Shown here piece by piece: positions 7,255 through 15,436 of a stretch of DNA of 64,000 nt. Below the pieces are notes generated by a model. It ran no database searches, had not been told where the DNA came from, and worked only from the letters and a program-made list of their open reading frames with translations. The translations under genes and the position numbers were made by a program. The stretch's first letter is position 1, and every line of letters begins with the position of its first letter. Source of the stretch: Microbacterium profundi (GTDB lineage Bacteria; Actinomycetota; Actinomycetes; Actinomycetales; Microbacteriaceae). Where the stretch lies: positions 62,001 through 126,000 of the forward strand of contig NZ_JPSY01000003.1 in assembly GCF_000763375.1 (NCBI RefSeq), read 5' to 3'.

Positions 7255-9888
7255 TCAGTGCGCTGCCTCGTTCCAATCGTGCCCTCGGCCGACCTGCACC
7301 TCGAGCGGGACGGAGAGATCGGCGGCATCGGCCATGCGGGCGCGCACGATCTTCTCTGTCGCGTCCCACTCCCCCGGCGCCACCTCCACCACGAGTTCGT
7401 CGTGGATCTGCAGGAGCACCCGAGAGCGCAGGTCGGCGGCATGCAGGTCTGCGTGGATCTCGTACAGCGCGATCTTCATGATGTCGGCCGCGCTGCCCTG
7501 AATGGGGGCGTTCAGCGCGGCACGCTCGGCGTTCTCGCGCAGCACCCGGTTGGGGCTCGTGAGGTCGGGGAACGGCCGCCGACGGCCGAAGATCGTCTCG
7601 GTGTACCCGACCTCCTTCGCCTTCACGACCGACGCACGCAGGTAATCGCGCACGGCGCCGAACCGGGCGAAGTACTCGAGCATCAGCTGCTTCGCCTCGG
7701 ACTGCTCGATGCGCAACTGCTTCGACAGGCCGAAGGCCGAGAGACCGTAGACGAGGCCGTAGGACATGGCCTTGACCTTCGTGCGCATCGCCGAGGTGAC
7801 CTCTGAGGGGTCGACGCCGAAGACGCGGGCGCCGACGAACCGGTGCAGATCCTCGCCGCTGTTGAACGCCTCGATCAGGCCCGCATCACCGGAGAGGTGC
7901 GCCATGATGCGCATCTCGATCTGCGAGTAGTCGGCGGTCAGCAGAGTCTCGTACCCCTCGCCCACCTGGAAGGCGCTGCGGATACGGCGCGACTCCTCCG
8001 TGCGCACCGGGATGTTCTGCAGGTTCGGGTCGGTGCTGGAGAGCCGCCCGGTCTGACTGCCGGTCTGCACGTACGTCGTGTGCACGCGATGATCATCGCG
8101 AATGGCGGTGTCCAACGACTCGATGATCTGGCGGAGCTTGGTTGCCTCGCGGTGCTGCAGGAGCAGGTCGAGGAAAGGGTGCGGGTTGCTCTCCTGCAGG
8201 TCGGCGAGCACGGCGGCATCCGTCGAGTATCCGGTCTTCGTCTTTCGCGTCTTCGGCAGCTGCAGGTCTTCGAACAGAACCTCCTGAAGCTGCTTCGGCG
8301 ACCCGAGATTGAACTCTCGTCCGACCAACGCGAAGGCGTCGGTGGCCAGGCCGTCGGTGCGTACTGCCAGCTCACCGGAGAACGTCGAGAGCACGTCATG
8401 CGACACCGCGACTCCGGAGATCTCCATGTCGGCGAGAGCGAGCAGCGTCGGCAGTTCGATCTCGGTCAGCACCCGGGCGACCGGCTCGGGAAGGTCATCA
8501 CGCAGTGCGGCCGCGGCGCGCAGGGTGAACCACGCCTCCTGCGAGGGAGTCGCGCCGTCGGTCTCGGGCACGAGCTGTGTCGGGTCGGCCTCGGGCAGCT
8601 TCTCATCGAGGTAGCGGTCGACGAGGTGCGCGAGCGTCTTGTCGGGGAAGCTCGGACGCAGCAGCCAGCCAGCCAGGAGGGTGTCGTAGGTCAGTCCGCC
8701 GAGGCGGATCCCCGCGCGGTGCAGCGCCTTGACCTGAGGCTTCGCGTCGTTGAGCACCTTGTCGGCGTCGGACTCGAGCCAGTCCCGAAGCGCATCGGCC
8801 GTCGCGTCGCTCCAGTCGGTCTCGCGGAGTTCGGTCAGGCTGGCGACACCGATGCGAGATATGCTGCCGGCTGCGGTCACGAGCGTCACCGCCAACTCGG
8901 CGTTCTGCTCGGCGATCCACGTGGCGAGATCGGTGACGGACGCCTCGACAGGGGCGGGCATCGGCACAGCCGGCTCGTCGTGCACGGATTCGTCGCCCGC
9001 GCCGACCGCGTCGAAGACTCGCGGCAGCAGGGTGCGGAATTCGAGCCGCGCGAAGATGTCGCGCACGGCCTGCGCATCGATCGGCGCGACGGCGAGCTCT
9101 GCAGGGGTGACAGGGAGCTCGACGTCGGTGAGCAGACGGTTCAGCCGGCGGTTGCGCCTGACGGCGTCCATGTGCTCGCGCAGGTTCCCGCCGACCACGC
9201 CTTTGATCTCCTCGGCGCGCTCGAGCAGCTCGTCGAGGCCGCCGAACTGGGTCAGCCACTTGACCGCGGTCTTCTCCCCCACCTTCGGCACTCCGGGCAG
9301 GTTGTCACTCGTCTCGCCGACGAGTGCGGCGATGTCGGGGTACTGCTCCGGCCGCACGCCGTAGCGCTCCTGCACGGTGGCGGGGTCGTAGCGCTTGAGC
9401 TGCGAGACGCCCTGGACGGAGGGATACAGCAGGGTGACCTTGTCATTGACGAGCTGGATCGTGTCACGGTCGCCGGAGACGAGGAGCACGTCGTAGCCCT
9501 GCTCTGCACCCTGCACGGACAGGGTGGCGAGGATGTCGTCCGCCTCGATGCCCTCTTTCGTGAGCACGGGGATCGACATGGCGGCCAGAACGTCCTGGAG
9601 AAGCGGCACCTGGCCGCGGAACTCCTGCGGGGACTCGGATCTGGTCGCCTTGTACTCGGGGTACTGATCAGTGCGGAACGAATGCCTCGAGGTGTCGAAC
9701 GCGATCGCCATGTGCGTCGGCTGCTCGGCCTTGATCAGATTCACGAGCATCGAGAGGAACCCGTAGATCGCGTTCGTGTGCTGATTGTCCTTCGTCGTGA
9801 AATTCTCGACCGGAAGGGCGAAGAAGGCACGGTAGGCGAGCGAATGGCCGTCGACGACCATGAGGGTAGGCTTTGCGGAGTCCGTCAC
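7255..9888 (-). CDS. polA: DNA polymerase I
   Basis: An 877-residue family A polymerase for Okazaki-fragment processing and repair. The 5' nuclease domain covers about residues 1-300, with KEGIEADDILATL, SGDRDTIQL and the helix-hairpin-helix stretch LPGVPKVGEKTAVKWL. The middle 3'-5' exonuclease domain has lost the acidic metal ligands, as in other actinobacterial PolA. The polymerase domain has motif A DYSQIEMRIMAH (from 653), motif B around residues 702-715 and motif C LQIHDELVVE (His829). Residue Tyr710 stands where E. coli has Phe762. It is divergent from the thioesterase gene. The GTG start may be leaderless (see promoter). Confidence 0.97.
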   Translation of the reverse strand: MTDSAKPTLMVVDGHSLAYRAFFALPVENFTTKDNQHTNAIYGFLSMLVNLIKAEQPTHMAIAFDTSRHSFRTDQYPEYKATRSESPQEFRGQVPLLQDVLAAMSIPVLTKEGIEADDILATLSVQGAEQGYDVLLVSGDRDTIQLVNDKVTLLYPSVQGVSQLKRYDPATVQERYGVRPEQYPDIAALVGETSDNLPGVPKVGEKTAVKWLTQFGGLDELLERAEEIKGVVGGNLREHMDAVRRNRRLNRLLTDVELPVTPAELAVAPIDAQAVRDIFARLEFRTLLPRVFDAVGAGDESVHDEPAVPMPAPVEASVTDLATWIAEQNAELAVTLVTAAGSISRIGVASLTELRETDWSDATADALRDWLESDADKVLNDAKPQVKALHRAGIRLGGLTYDTLLAGWLLRPSFPDKTLAHLVDRYLDEKLPEADPTQLVPETDGATPSQEAWFTLRAAAALRDDLPEPVARVLTEIELPTLLALADMEISGVAVSHDVLSTFSGELAVRTDGLATDAFALVGREFNLGSPKQLQEVLFEDLQLPKTRKTKTGYSTDAAVLADLQESNPHPFLDLLLQHREATKLRQIIESLDTAIRDDHRVHTTYVQTGSQTGRLSSTDPNLQNIPVRTEESRRIRSAFQVGEGYETLLTADYSQIEMRIMAHLSGDAGLIEAFNSGEDLHRFVGARVFGVDPSEVTSAMRTKVKAMSYGLVYGLSAFGLSKQLRIEQSEAKQLMLEYFARFGAVRDYLRASVVKAKEVGYTETIFGRRRPFPDLTSPNRVLRENAERAALNAPIQGSAADIMKIALYEIHADLHAADLRSRVLLQIHDELVVEVAPGEWDATEKIVRARMADAADLSVPLEVQVGRGHDWNEAAH

Positions 9889-9894
9889 CCTGTC

Positions 9895-9900
9895 AGCCTA
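9895..9900 (-). promoter_or_regulatory. candidate -10 for polA
   Basis: TAGGCT (matching TAnnnT) lies six bases before the polA GTG codon, so transcription would start at or next to the start codon. No convincing -35 is seen. The call is tentative. Confidence 0.25.
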
Positions 9901-9933
9901 ACGAGGACGACGGACACGCGCTGAGGAGGACAC

Positions 9934-10359
9934 GTGAGCGACACCGCCGAGACGACCGGCCTGGAGTGGGTGACCGCCCGAGGCATGGGAGCGCTTGCCG
10001 AGAAGATGGGCATCGAGTTCACCGAGTTCACGATCGAGCGCAGCGTCGCCACGATGCCTGTCGAAGGCAACACTCAGCCGGTCGGTCTGCTGCACGGGGG
10101 TGCCTATGTGGTTCTCGGCGAGTCGCTCGGCTCGATGTCGGCGAACCTGCACGCAGGTCCTGGGCGACTGGCGGTCGGAGTCGACATCAACGCCACGCAC
10201 ACGCGTTCCGCCACATCCGGCGTCGTGACCGGTGTGTGCACCCCGATCCACTTAGGACGCAGCGTTGCGGTTCATGAGATCGTCGTGGCGGACGAGCAGG
10301 GCCGTCGCTGCTCGACGATCCGCATCACGAACATGATCAAGGACCTGCCCGCTCGCTGA
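9934..10359 (+). CDS. hotdog-fold thioesterase (PaaI/MenI-like)
   Basis: A 141-residue single hotdog domain. The active-site strand PVGLLHGGAYVVLGESLGS contains the HGG motif and the downstream catalytic acidic residue of the PaaI/YdiI type acyl-CoA thioesterases. It probably hydrolyses acyl- or aryl-CoA such as 1,4-dihydroxy-2-naphthoyl-CoA, but the substrate cannot be told from sequence. The GTG start follows a good ribosome site (GAGGAGGA). It is one of few plus-strand genes here and is divergent from polA. Confidence 0.88.
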   Translation: MSDTAETTGLEWVTARGMGALAEKMGIEFTEFTIERSVATMPVEGNTQPVGLLHGGAYVVLGESLGSMSANLHAGPGRLAVGVDINATHTRSATSGVVTGVCTPIHLGRSVAVHEIVVADEQGRRCSTIRITNMIKDLPAR

Positions 10360-10419
10360 CCTGCACTCTCAGTCGTCTCGAGCGGTGGGCTCGCCTGCAG
10401 ACGGTGCAGACCGGGTTCG

Positions 10420-10530
10420 TCACCAGTGGGCGAGATGCGCGCGGTTCGCGTCGTACGCGGTGACGTACGCCTCGGCGTCGCCGGACTCGACCAGGCGAAG
10501 GCGGATGCCGTCGCCGAGGTCGAGGGTCAC
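10420..10530 (-). pseudogene. GNAT acetyltransferase N-terminal remnant
   Basis: A 36-codon frame starts at a GTG overlapping the pdtaR stop (GTGA). It begins VTLDLGDGIRLRLVESG and ends NRAHLAHW before a TGA. The pattern is that of the N-terminus of RimJ/RimL-type N-acetyltransferases, including the 'NR-HL--W' that precedes the core fold. The acetyl-CoA-binding part is absent: downstream bases give no recognisable continuation in any frame before the thioesterase gene. It is therefore probably a truncated relic that still sits in the translation-coupled position behind pdtaR. Confidence 0.5.
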
Positions 10531-11153
10531 TTCTTGGGTGCGAGCTGCTCGATGATCGCCTTGGCGACGTCCTGCATCGTCAGACGACGATCCATCGACG
10601 CCTTCTGGATCCAGCGGAACGCCTCGGGCTCGCTCAGGCCCATCTTCTCGTTGAGCAGGCCCTTGGCACGGTCGACGAGCTTACGGGTCTCGAAGCGCTC
10701 GACCATGTCGGCGACCTCGGCCTCGAGCGTGATGATCTGCTCGTGGCGGGCGAGTGCGATCTCGATCGCAGGAAGGAGGTCGTTGGGGGTGAAGGGCTTG
10801 ACCACGTACGCCAGGGCGCCGGCCTCGCTCGCACGCTCGACGAGTTCCTTCTGGCTGAAGGCGGTGAGAAGCACGACGGGGGCGATATTGCCCTTGTGCA
10901 GCTTCTCGGCCGCGCTGATGCCGTCGAGCTGCGGCATCTTGACATCCATGATGACCAGATCCGGACGCAGCTCGGTGGCCAGAGCCACGGCGGTCTCTCC
11001 GTCACCTGCCTCACCGACGACGTCGAATCCGTTGTCGCGGAGGATCTCGACGATGTCGAGACGGATCAGCGATTCGTCTTCGGCGACGACGACGCGTCGC
11101 GGGGCGGATGCCGTGGGCTGCTCAGCCGGTTCTGCCTGTTCTTGCTCGGTCAC
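10527..11153 (-). CDS. pdtaR: ANTAR-domain response regulator (PdtaR-like)
   Basis: A 208-residue antitermination regulator. The receiver domain spans about residues 19-137 with acidic pocket D26/E27, phosphoacceptor D70 (VIMDVKMP) and K119 (VVKPF). The ANTAR RNA-binding domain spans about 145-203 (ETRKLVDRAKGLLNEKMGLSEPEAFRWIQ). ANTAR proteins bind paired hairpins in mRNA leaders and prevent termination. The usual partner kinase PdtaS is not adjacent, which is normal in actinobacteria. The GTG start lies six bases after a TAGAAT -10, indicating a leaderless mRNA. Confidence 0.92.
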   Translation of the reverse strand: MTEQEQAEPAEQPTASAPRRVVVAEDESLIRLDIVEILRDNGFDVVGEAGDGETAVALATELRPDLVIMDVKMPQLDGISAAEKLHKGNIAPVVLLTAFSQKELVERASEAGALAYVVKPFTPNDLLPAIEIALARHEQIITLEAEVADMVERFETRKLVDRAKGLLNEKMGLSEPEAFRWIQKASMDRRLTMQDVAKAIIEQLAPKK

Positions 11154-11159
11154 GATTCC

Positions 11160-11165
11160 ATTCTA
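11160..11165 (-). promoter_or_regulatory. -10 element of pdtaR (leaderless)
   Basis: TAGAAT, close to the TATAAT consensus, ends six bases before the pdtaR GTG. Transcription would begin at the start codon. The -35 region is weak (ACAGGT at 17-base spacing). Confidence 0.5.
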
Positions 11166-11254
11166 GTGGAGAGGAGACCGAGACCTGTCCCAGGAACCCG
11201 CCGAACGCACCGGAGTGGTGTTCGTCCTGCGCTAAAGTCGTAGACGCACCACGC

Positions 11255-11337
11255 GCCGGCGTGGCGGAATGGTAGACGCGGAGCACTCAAAATGCTTTGT
11301 TCGAAAGGACGTGCGGGTTCGAGTCCCGCCGCCGGCA
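11255..11337 (+). tRNA. tRNA-Leu (CAA)
   Basis: An 83-base type II tRNA. The seven-base acceptor pairs GCCGGCG with CGCCGGC, followed by discriminator A; CCA is not encoded. The D arm contains GGAATGGTAGACGC. The anticodon loop CTCAAAA gives anticodon CAA, reading UUG. A long variable arm (TTTGTTCGAAAGGACG) marks a leucine tRNA. The T arm is GCGGGTTCGAGTCCCGC. Confidence 0.95.
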
Positions 11338-11397
11338 CGATTGTGACGAAGGCATTCTTCACGTCCGCCTGCCGACACGGATGAAGGAGCCGCCCAC

Positions 11398-12356
11398 ATG
11401 GATCCTCGCTCGTCTTCGGTATGGCGGCGCTGGGATCTCCTGGCCGCGGTGGCACTGGTCGGCCTCGCATTCGTTCCCGGCGTGGAACGTCAGGGTGTCG
11501 ACCTCGCTGAGCTTCCGGACAAGGCGATGGATGCGCTGGGCTGGACGCTTCTCGTCGCTCAAGGCGCTCCTGTGGCTTTCCTGCGTCGCCGGCCGGTCAT
11601 CGCTCTGTCGGTGATCGGCGCCGCATTCAGCGCCTACCAGCTGCTCGGCTACCCGACCACGTTCGCGGCACTGGGTCTTCTGGTCGCGATCGTGGGTGCA
11701 GGGGCGCTCGTACGCCGCCGCAGGCGAACAGTCGCCGCCGCAGCGTCAGCCGGCTACATGCTCCTGTGCGTCGCCCTCGGATGGGTCGGTTCACCGACGC
11801 GGGTGCTCGATCACATCGTGTTCGGATTGCTACTGGCATCGCTCTGGGTGGTGGGAGCATGGCTCAGCAGCCGTGGGCACGCGCAGCAGCAGCGCAACGC
11901 AGAGGCCGAACTGGCCGCGGTCGCCGCCGAGCGCGGACGCATCGCGCGAGAACTGCATGATGTGATCACGCACCACGTGACGGCGATGGTCGTGCAGGCC
12001 GAAGCCGCCCAGTAAAGCACAGACGACCGGGTGCGGACCGCGAACTCTCTCACGACGATCGGAGAGACGGGCAGGGCGGCTCTCACCGACCTGCGCGGTC
12101 TCCTCGGCGCGCTGGACGCAGCCACAGACGATGCCGGGAGGACGCCGGCCATAACCGCCGTCGAGGAGCTCGTGGAGCGAGCGAGAAGGAGATCGACGTG
12201 ACGGTCACGACCCGGACTGCGACGGCGCCCGGAATCGGAGTCGGCGCCGGAAAGGGCCTCATCGGCCTGCGCGAGCGCGTAGCGCTCGTCGGCGGGTGGT
12301 TCGACGCCGGCCCCTCAGCCGACGGTTTCGTCGTACGTGCTCGGATCCCCGCATGA
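11398..12356 (+). pseudogene. NarL-type sensor histidine kinase, inactivated
   Basis: This is the remnant of a membrane histidine kinase. Residues 1-160 have several membrane helices. A HisKA_3 dimerisation segment follows with ERGRIARELHDVITHHV, where His is the phosphorylation site. A TAA at 12013-12015 stops the frame after QAEAAQ. The same frame then reads on with GETGRAALTDLRGLLGALD. Next, the section coding the N and G1 boxes of the ATPase domain is missing. The end (GKGLIGLRERVALVGG) is recovered in another frame, ending at 12356. So there is a nonsense codon, an internal deletion of roughly 150 bases and a frameshift. It overlaps the response regulator start, as intact pairs do. Confidence 0.85.
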
Positions 12357-12916
12357 GCGTGGACTCCCGCCGGGCGGACGGCGGAGACAGAGCGCCGATC
12401 CGGGTCGTGGTGTGCGACGACCAGGATCTCGTGCGCTCCGGGTTCGTCACGATCCTCGATGCGCAGTCTGATCTGGAGGTTGTCGGCGAGGCGTTCGACG
12501 GCCAGACGGCGATCCGTCGCGTCGAGCAGGAGAAGCCCGATGTGGTGGTCATGGACATCCGGATGCCGCGCATGGACGGCATCGAGGCCACGCGCCGGAT
12601 CGCCGGACCAGGCGTCGACGATCCGGCCAGAGTGCTGATCGTGACGACGTTCAACCTCGACGCGCTCGTCTTCGACGCACTCCGCGCCGGTGCCAGCGGC
12701 TTCCTGCTGAAGGACGCCAGACCGGCCGAACTCCTCGACACGGTCCGCACAGTGGCGTCCGGCGAGTCGCTGCTCTCCCCAGCCGTGACGCGCGCACTCA
12801 TTGGCCGGTATGCCGAGCGGGTCCGACCGGTGCACAGTGGCGCACCGGCTGGGCATCGTCGGAGATCGTTGAGCCATCCCTCTGCAGAGCTAGCCGAAGT
12901 GCCCTCTCGCGCGTGA
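12353..12916 (+). CDS. NarL/LuxR-type response regulator, receiver only (HTH lost)
   Basis: A 187-residue protein. The receiver domain is complete: CDDQDLVRSGF with the acidic pair, VVMDIRMPRMDG with the phosphoacceptor Asp, TTFNLD, and LLKDA with the conserved Lys. After IGRYAERVRP the sequence departs from the family. The LuxR-type helix-turn-helix expected there is absent and about 27 unrelated residues end the frame. It cannot bind DNA as its relatives do. Its ATG overlaps the end of the ruined kinase gene (ATGA). Both partners are damaged, so the system is probably dead. Confidence 0.75.
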   Translation: MSVDSRRADGGDRAPIRVVVCDDQDLVRSGFVTILDAQSDLEVVGEAFDGQTAIRRVEQEKPDVVVMDIRMPRMDGIEATRRIAGPGVDDPARVLIVTTFNLDALVFDALRAGASGFLLKDARPAELLDTVRTVASGESLLSPAVTRALIGRYAERVRPVHSGAPAGHRRRSLSHPSAELAEVPSRA

Positions 12917-12983
12917 TGCCCCGCCTGGGGCCGTCCGTAGCGTGTTTCTCGACCCCATACGACTATCGAGGAGCACGAACCCC

Positions 12984-13835
12984 ATGACGAACACCCAGAG
13001 AGTCCAGAGCACACCGCAGACCGGCATCCTGTCCAGAACATGGGTGCGGGCCACAGCACTGGTGGTCGGCTTCGCGATCGTGATGATCGTGTCGAACTCG
13101 ATCGCCTCAGCACTCGAGAACCCGCTCGCAGCACTGCTGGTCGGTCCCCTGCTTGCCGTACTGGTGCTGTGGCTGTACGGATTCGCCGTGCGCCGCATCG
13201 AACGCCGAACGGTCACTGAACTTGCGCCGAGAAGGGCGACGCGCCTGGTCCTGATCGGCCTGGCGGGCGGCATCGTGCTGTCGGCGGCCACCGTCGGCAT
13301 CCTCGCGCTGTTCGGCGGCTACCGGATCACCGGCTGGGGCTCCGTCAGCGGTGCTCTCAGTGTCGTCGGAATGATGTGCGCGATCGCCGTCGCCGAGGAG
13401 GTGCTCTTCCGCGGCGTGATCTTCGGACTCGTCCAGCGGCGTTGGGGAACGTGGCTCGCCCTCGCCGTCTCTGCCGTTCTCTTCGGCCTCGTGCACCTCG
13501 TGAATCCCGGCGCCACCGTATGGGGAGCGATCGCCATCGCCGTCGAGGCCGGGCTGATGCTCGCTGCCGCGTACGTTGCCACAGGGTCACTGTGGCTGTC
13601 GATCGGCCTGCATCTCGGGTGGAACATCGCCACTGTCGCGATCTTCGGCACGGTGACATCCGGCAGCGAATCCAGGGGCGCCATCGTCACGGCGACCACC
13701 TCCGGGCCCGACTGGCTGACCGGCGGAGCGTTCGGGCCCGAGGCGAGCGTCATCGCTGTGATCGTATGCTCCGCAGCCACGGCGGTCCTGATCCGCATCG
13801 CCCGTCGCCGGGGACGCATCGTCTCTCGCGCCTGA
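12984..13835 (+). CDS. CPBP-family intramembrane glutamic metalloprotease
   Basis: A 283-residue protein with about eight membrane helices. The CPBP (Abi) signature is present: motif 1 AVAEEVLFRGVIFG (E138, E139, R143), motif 2 LFGLVHL and motif 3 SIGLHLGWNIA. The family includes the CAAX protease Rce1 and bacteriocin-immunity proteins; the substrate is unknown. The ATG at 12984 (MTNTQRVQS) has a GAGGAG ribosome site. It lies directly behind the decayed two-component pair, which may once have controlled it. A strong terminator hairpin follows. Confidence 0.88.
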   Translation: MTNTQRVQSTPQTGILSRTWVRATALVVGFAIVMIVSNSIASALENPLAALLVGPLLAVLVLWLYGFAVRRIERRTVTELAPRRATRLVLIGLAGGIVLSAATVGILALFGGYRITGWGSVSGALSVVGMMCAIAVAEEVLFRGVIFGLVQRRWGTWLALAVSAVLFGLVHLVNPGATVWGAIAIAVEAGLMLAAAYVATGSLWLSIGLHLGWNIATVAIFGTVTSGSESRGAIVTATTSGPDWLTGGAFGPEASVIAVIVCSAATAVLIRIARRRGRIVSRA

Positions 13836-13852
13836 AAGCCACCGCGGAGGAC

Positions 13853-13888
13853 CCGAGAGGGGCGGAGCCGAAGCTCCGCCCCTCTCGG
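13853..13888. terminator. 16-bp perfect hairpin between convergent CPBP gene and pyk
   Basis: CCGAGAGGGGCGGAGC and its exact complement flank a CGAA tetraloop. The hairpin stands between two convergent stops (13835 and 13931) and can act in both directions. It has no T-run, as is common in GC-rich actinobacteria. Confidence 0.8.
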
Positions 13889-13930
13889 ACGTGGTGGCAC
13901 ATCGGACGTGGTGGCACATCGGACGTGGTG
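13887..13930. repeat. 17-bp tandem repeat, 2.6 copies
   Basis: GGACGTGGTGGCACATC occurs twice in full (13887-13903 and 13904-13920) and once as its first 10 bases, ending exactly at the pyk stop codon. The copies are identical, pointing to recent slippage duplication. Confidence 0.9.
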
Positions 13931-15379
13931 TCAGACGCCGTCCTTGTAGATCGGCGCCGCGCCGTTGACGGCATCGCCGACCTTGTGCACGCGGATGTCG
14001 TTCGTTGAACCGATGATTCCGGGAGGGGAACCGGAGATCACGACGACCTTGTCCCCTTCTTTCGCCAGATTGTTCTTCAGCAGGTAGTCATCGACCTGCA
14101 GGAACATCAGGTCGGTGTGCTGCACGGCTTCGACCAGCGTGGAGCGGATGCCCCAGGTCAGCGCCATACGGCGGCGGATGCCGGGCTCCGGTGTGAACGC
14201 GATCATCGGGATGCGCGAGCGCAGACGCGACAGGCGACGAGCGGAGTCACCGGACTGCGTGAACACGCACAGGAACTTCGCGTCGACGAAATCGGCGACC
14301 TCGAGGGCGGCGAGGGTGATCGCACCACCCTGCGTGCGCGGCTTGGCCGTGAGCGGCGCGATGCGCTCCAGGCCGTGCTCCTCGGTGGACTCGACGATGC
14401 GGGCCATGGTCTCGACGACCACGATCGGGTACTCCCCCACGCTGGTCTCACCGGACAGCATGACCGCGTCGGCGCCGTCGAGAACGGCGTTCGCGACATC
14501 GGACGTCTCCGCACGGGTCGGCACGGGACTGGAGATCATCGACTCCAGCATCTGCGTGGCGACGATGACGGGCTTCGCCATGCGCCTGGCGATCTCGACC
14601 GCACGCTTCTGCACGATCGGCACTGCTTCCAGCGGAAGCTCGACGCCGAGGTCACCGCGGGCGACCATGATGCCGTCGAAGGCATCGACGATCTCCTCGA
14701 GAGCATCCACGGCCTGCGGCTTCTCGATCTTGGCGATGACGGGCACCCTGATGCCCTCTTCGGCCATGATCTCGTGCACACGCTCGACATCGGAGGCGTT
14801 GCGCACGAACGACAGCGCGATGAGGTCGGCGCCGATCTTCAGGCCCCAGCGGAGGTCTGCTTCGTCCTTCTCGCTCAGCGCGGGGACGTTCACGGCGACG
14901 CCGGGCAGGTTGATGCCCTTGTTGTTCGACACTGCGCCGGCGACGATCACGCGGGTGGTGACGACGGTGCCGTCGGTCTCGACGACCTCGACACGCACCT
15001 TGCCGTCGTCGATCAGCAGGAAGTCGCCGGGCTTGACGTCCTGCGGCAGTCCCTTGAAGGTGGTGCCGCAGATCTCGCGGTTGCCGATGATGTCTTCCGT
15101 GGTGATCTTGAAGATGTCGCCGGCTGCGAGCTCGTACGGACCGTCCTCGAACTTGCCGAGGCGGATCTTCGGGCCCTGAAGATCGACGAGGATGGCGACG
15201 GCCTTGCCGGCGTCGTCCGCAGCGCGGCGCACGTTGGCGTAGTTGGCGTCATGGACGGAATAGTCACCGTGGCTGAGGTTCAGTCGGGCGACGTCGACCC
15301 CCGCTTCGATGATTGCTCGAACGTTCTCGTAACTCGAGGTGGCCGGGCCCAGCGTGGCGACGATTTTCGCGCGTCTCAA
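13931..15379 (-). CDS. pyk: pyruvate kinase
   Basis: A 482-residue pyruvate kinase converting phosphoenolpyruvate and ADP to pyruvate and ATP. It shows MRRAKIVATLGPATSS, VDVARLNLSHGD, the substrate and metal site around VIAKIEKPQAVDALEEIVDAFDG, and IMVARGDLGVELPLE. The C-terminal regulatory domain carries FTQSGDSARRLSRLRSRIP and VVISGSPPG. The start is TTG at 15379, supported by GGAG six bases upstream and the family-typical first residues. It is the last gene of the long minus-strand series and converges on the CPBP gene. Confidence 0.97.
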   Translation of the reverse strand: MRRAKIVATLGPATSSYENVRAIIEAGVDVARLNLSHGDYSVHDANYANVRRAADDAGKAVAILVDLQGPKIRLGKFEDGPYELAAGDIFKITTEDIIGNREICGTTFKGLPQDVKPGDFLLIDDGKVRVEVVETDGTVVTTRVIVAGAVSNNKGINLPGVAVNVPALSEKDEADLRWGLKIGADLIALSFVRNASDVERVHEIMAEEGIRVPVIAKIEKPQAVDALEEIVDAFDGIMVARGDLGVELPLEAVPIVQKRAVEIARRMAKPVIVATQMLESMISSPVPTRAETSDVANAVLDGADAVMLSGETSVGEYPIVVVETMARIVESTEEHGLERIAPLTAKPRTQGGAITLAALEVADFVDAKFLCVFTQSGDSARRLSRLRSRIPMIAFTPEPGIRRRMALTWGIRSTLVEAVQHTDLMFLQVDDYLLKNNLAKEGDKVVVISGSPPGIIGSTNDIRVHKVGDAVNGAAPIYKDGV

Positions 15380-15436
15380 CAGATTCTCCAGGGTGAGAGT
15401 GGGGGAAACAGAACTGGCGACGATGCCTCCGCCAGC

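Noticed and set aside
7843..9924. A 693-codon plus-strand open frame opposite polA
   Set aside because: Shadow frame; composition is repetitive in Asp, Arg, Val and Gly, and no ribosome site or family motif was found.
11255..11337. tRNA as an attachment site for an integrated element
   Set aside because: No integrase gene lies next to it and no repeated copy of the tRNA 3' end was found downstream within the window.
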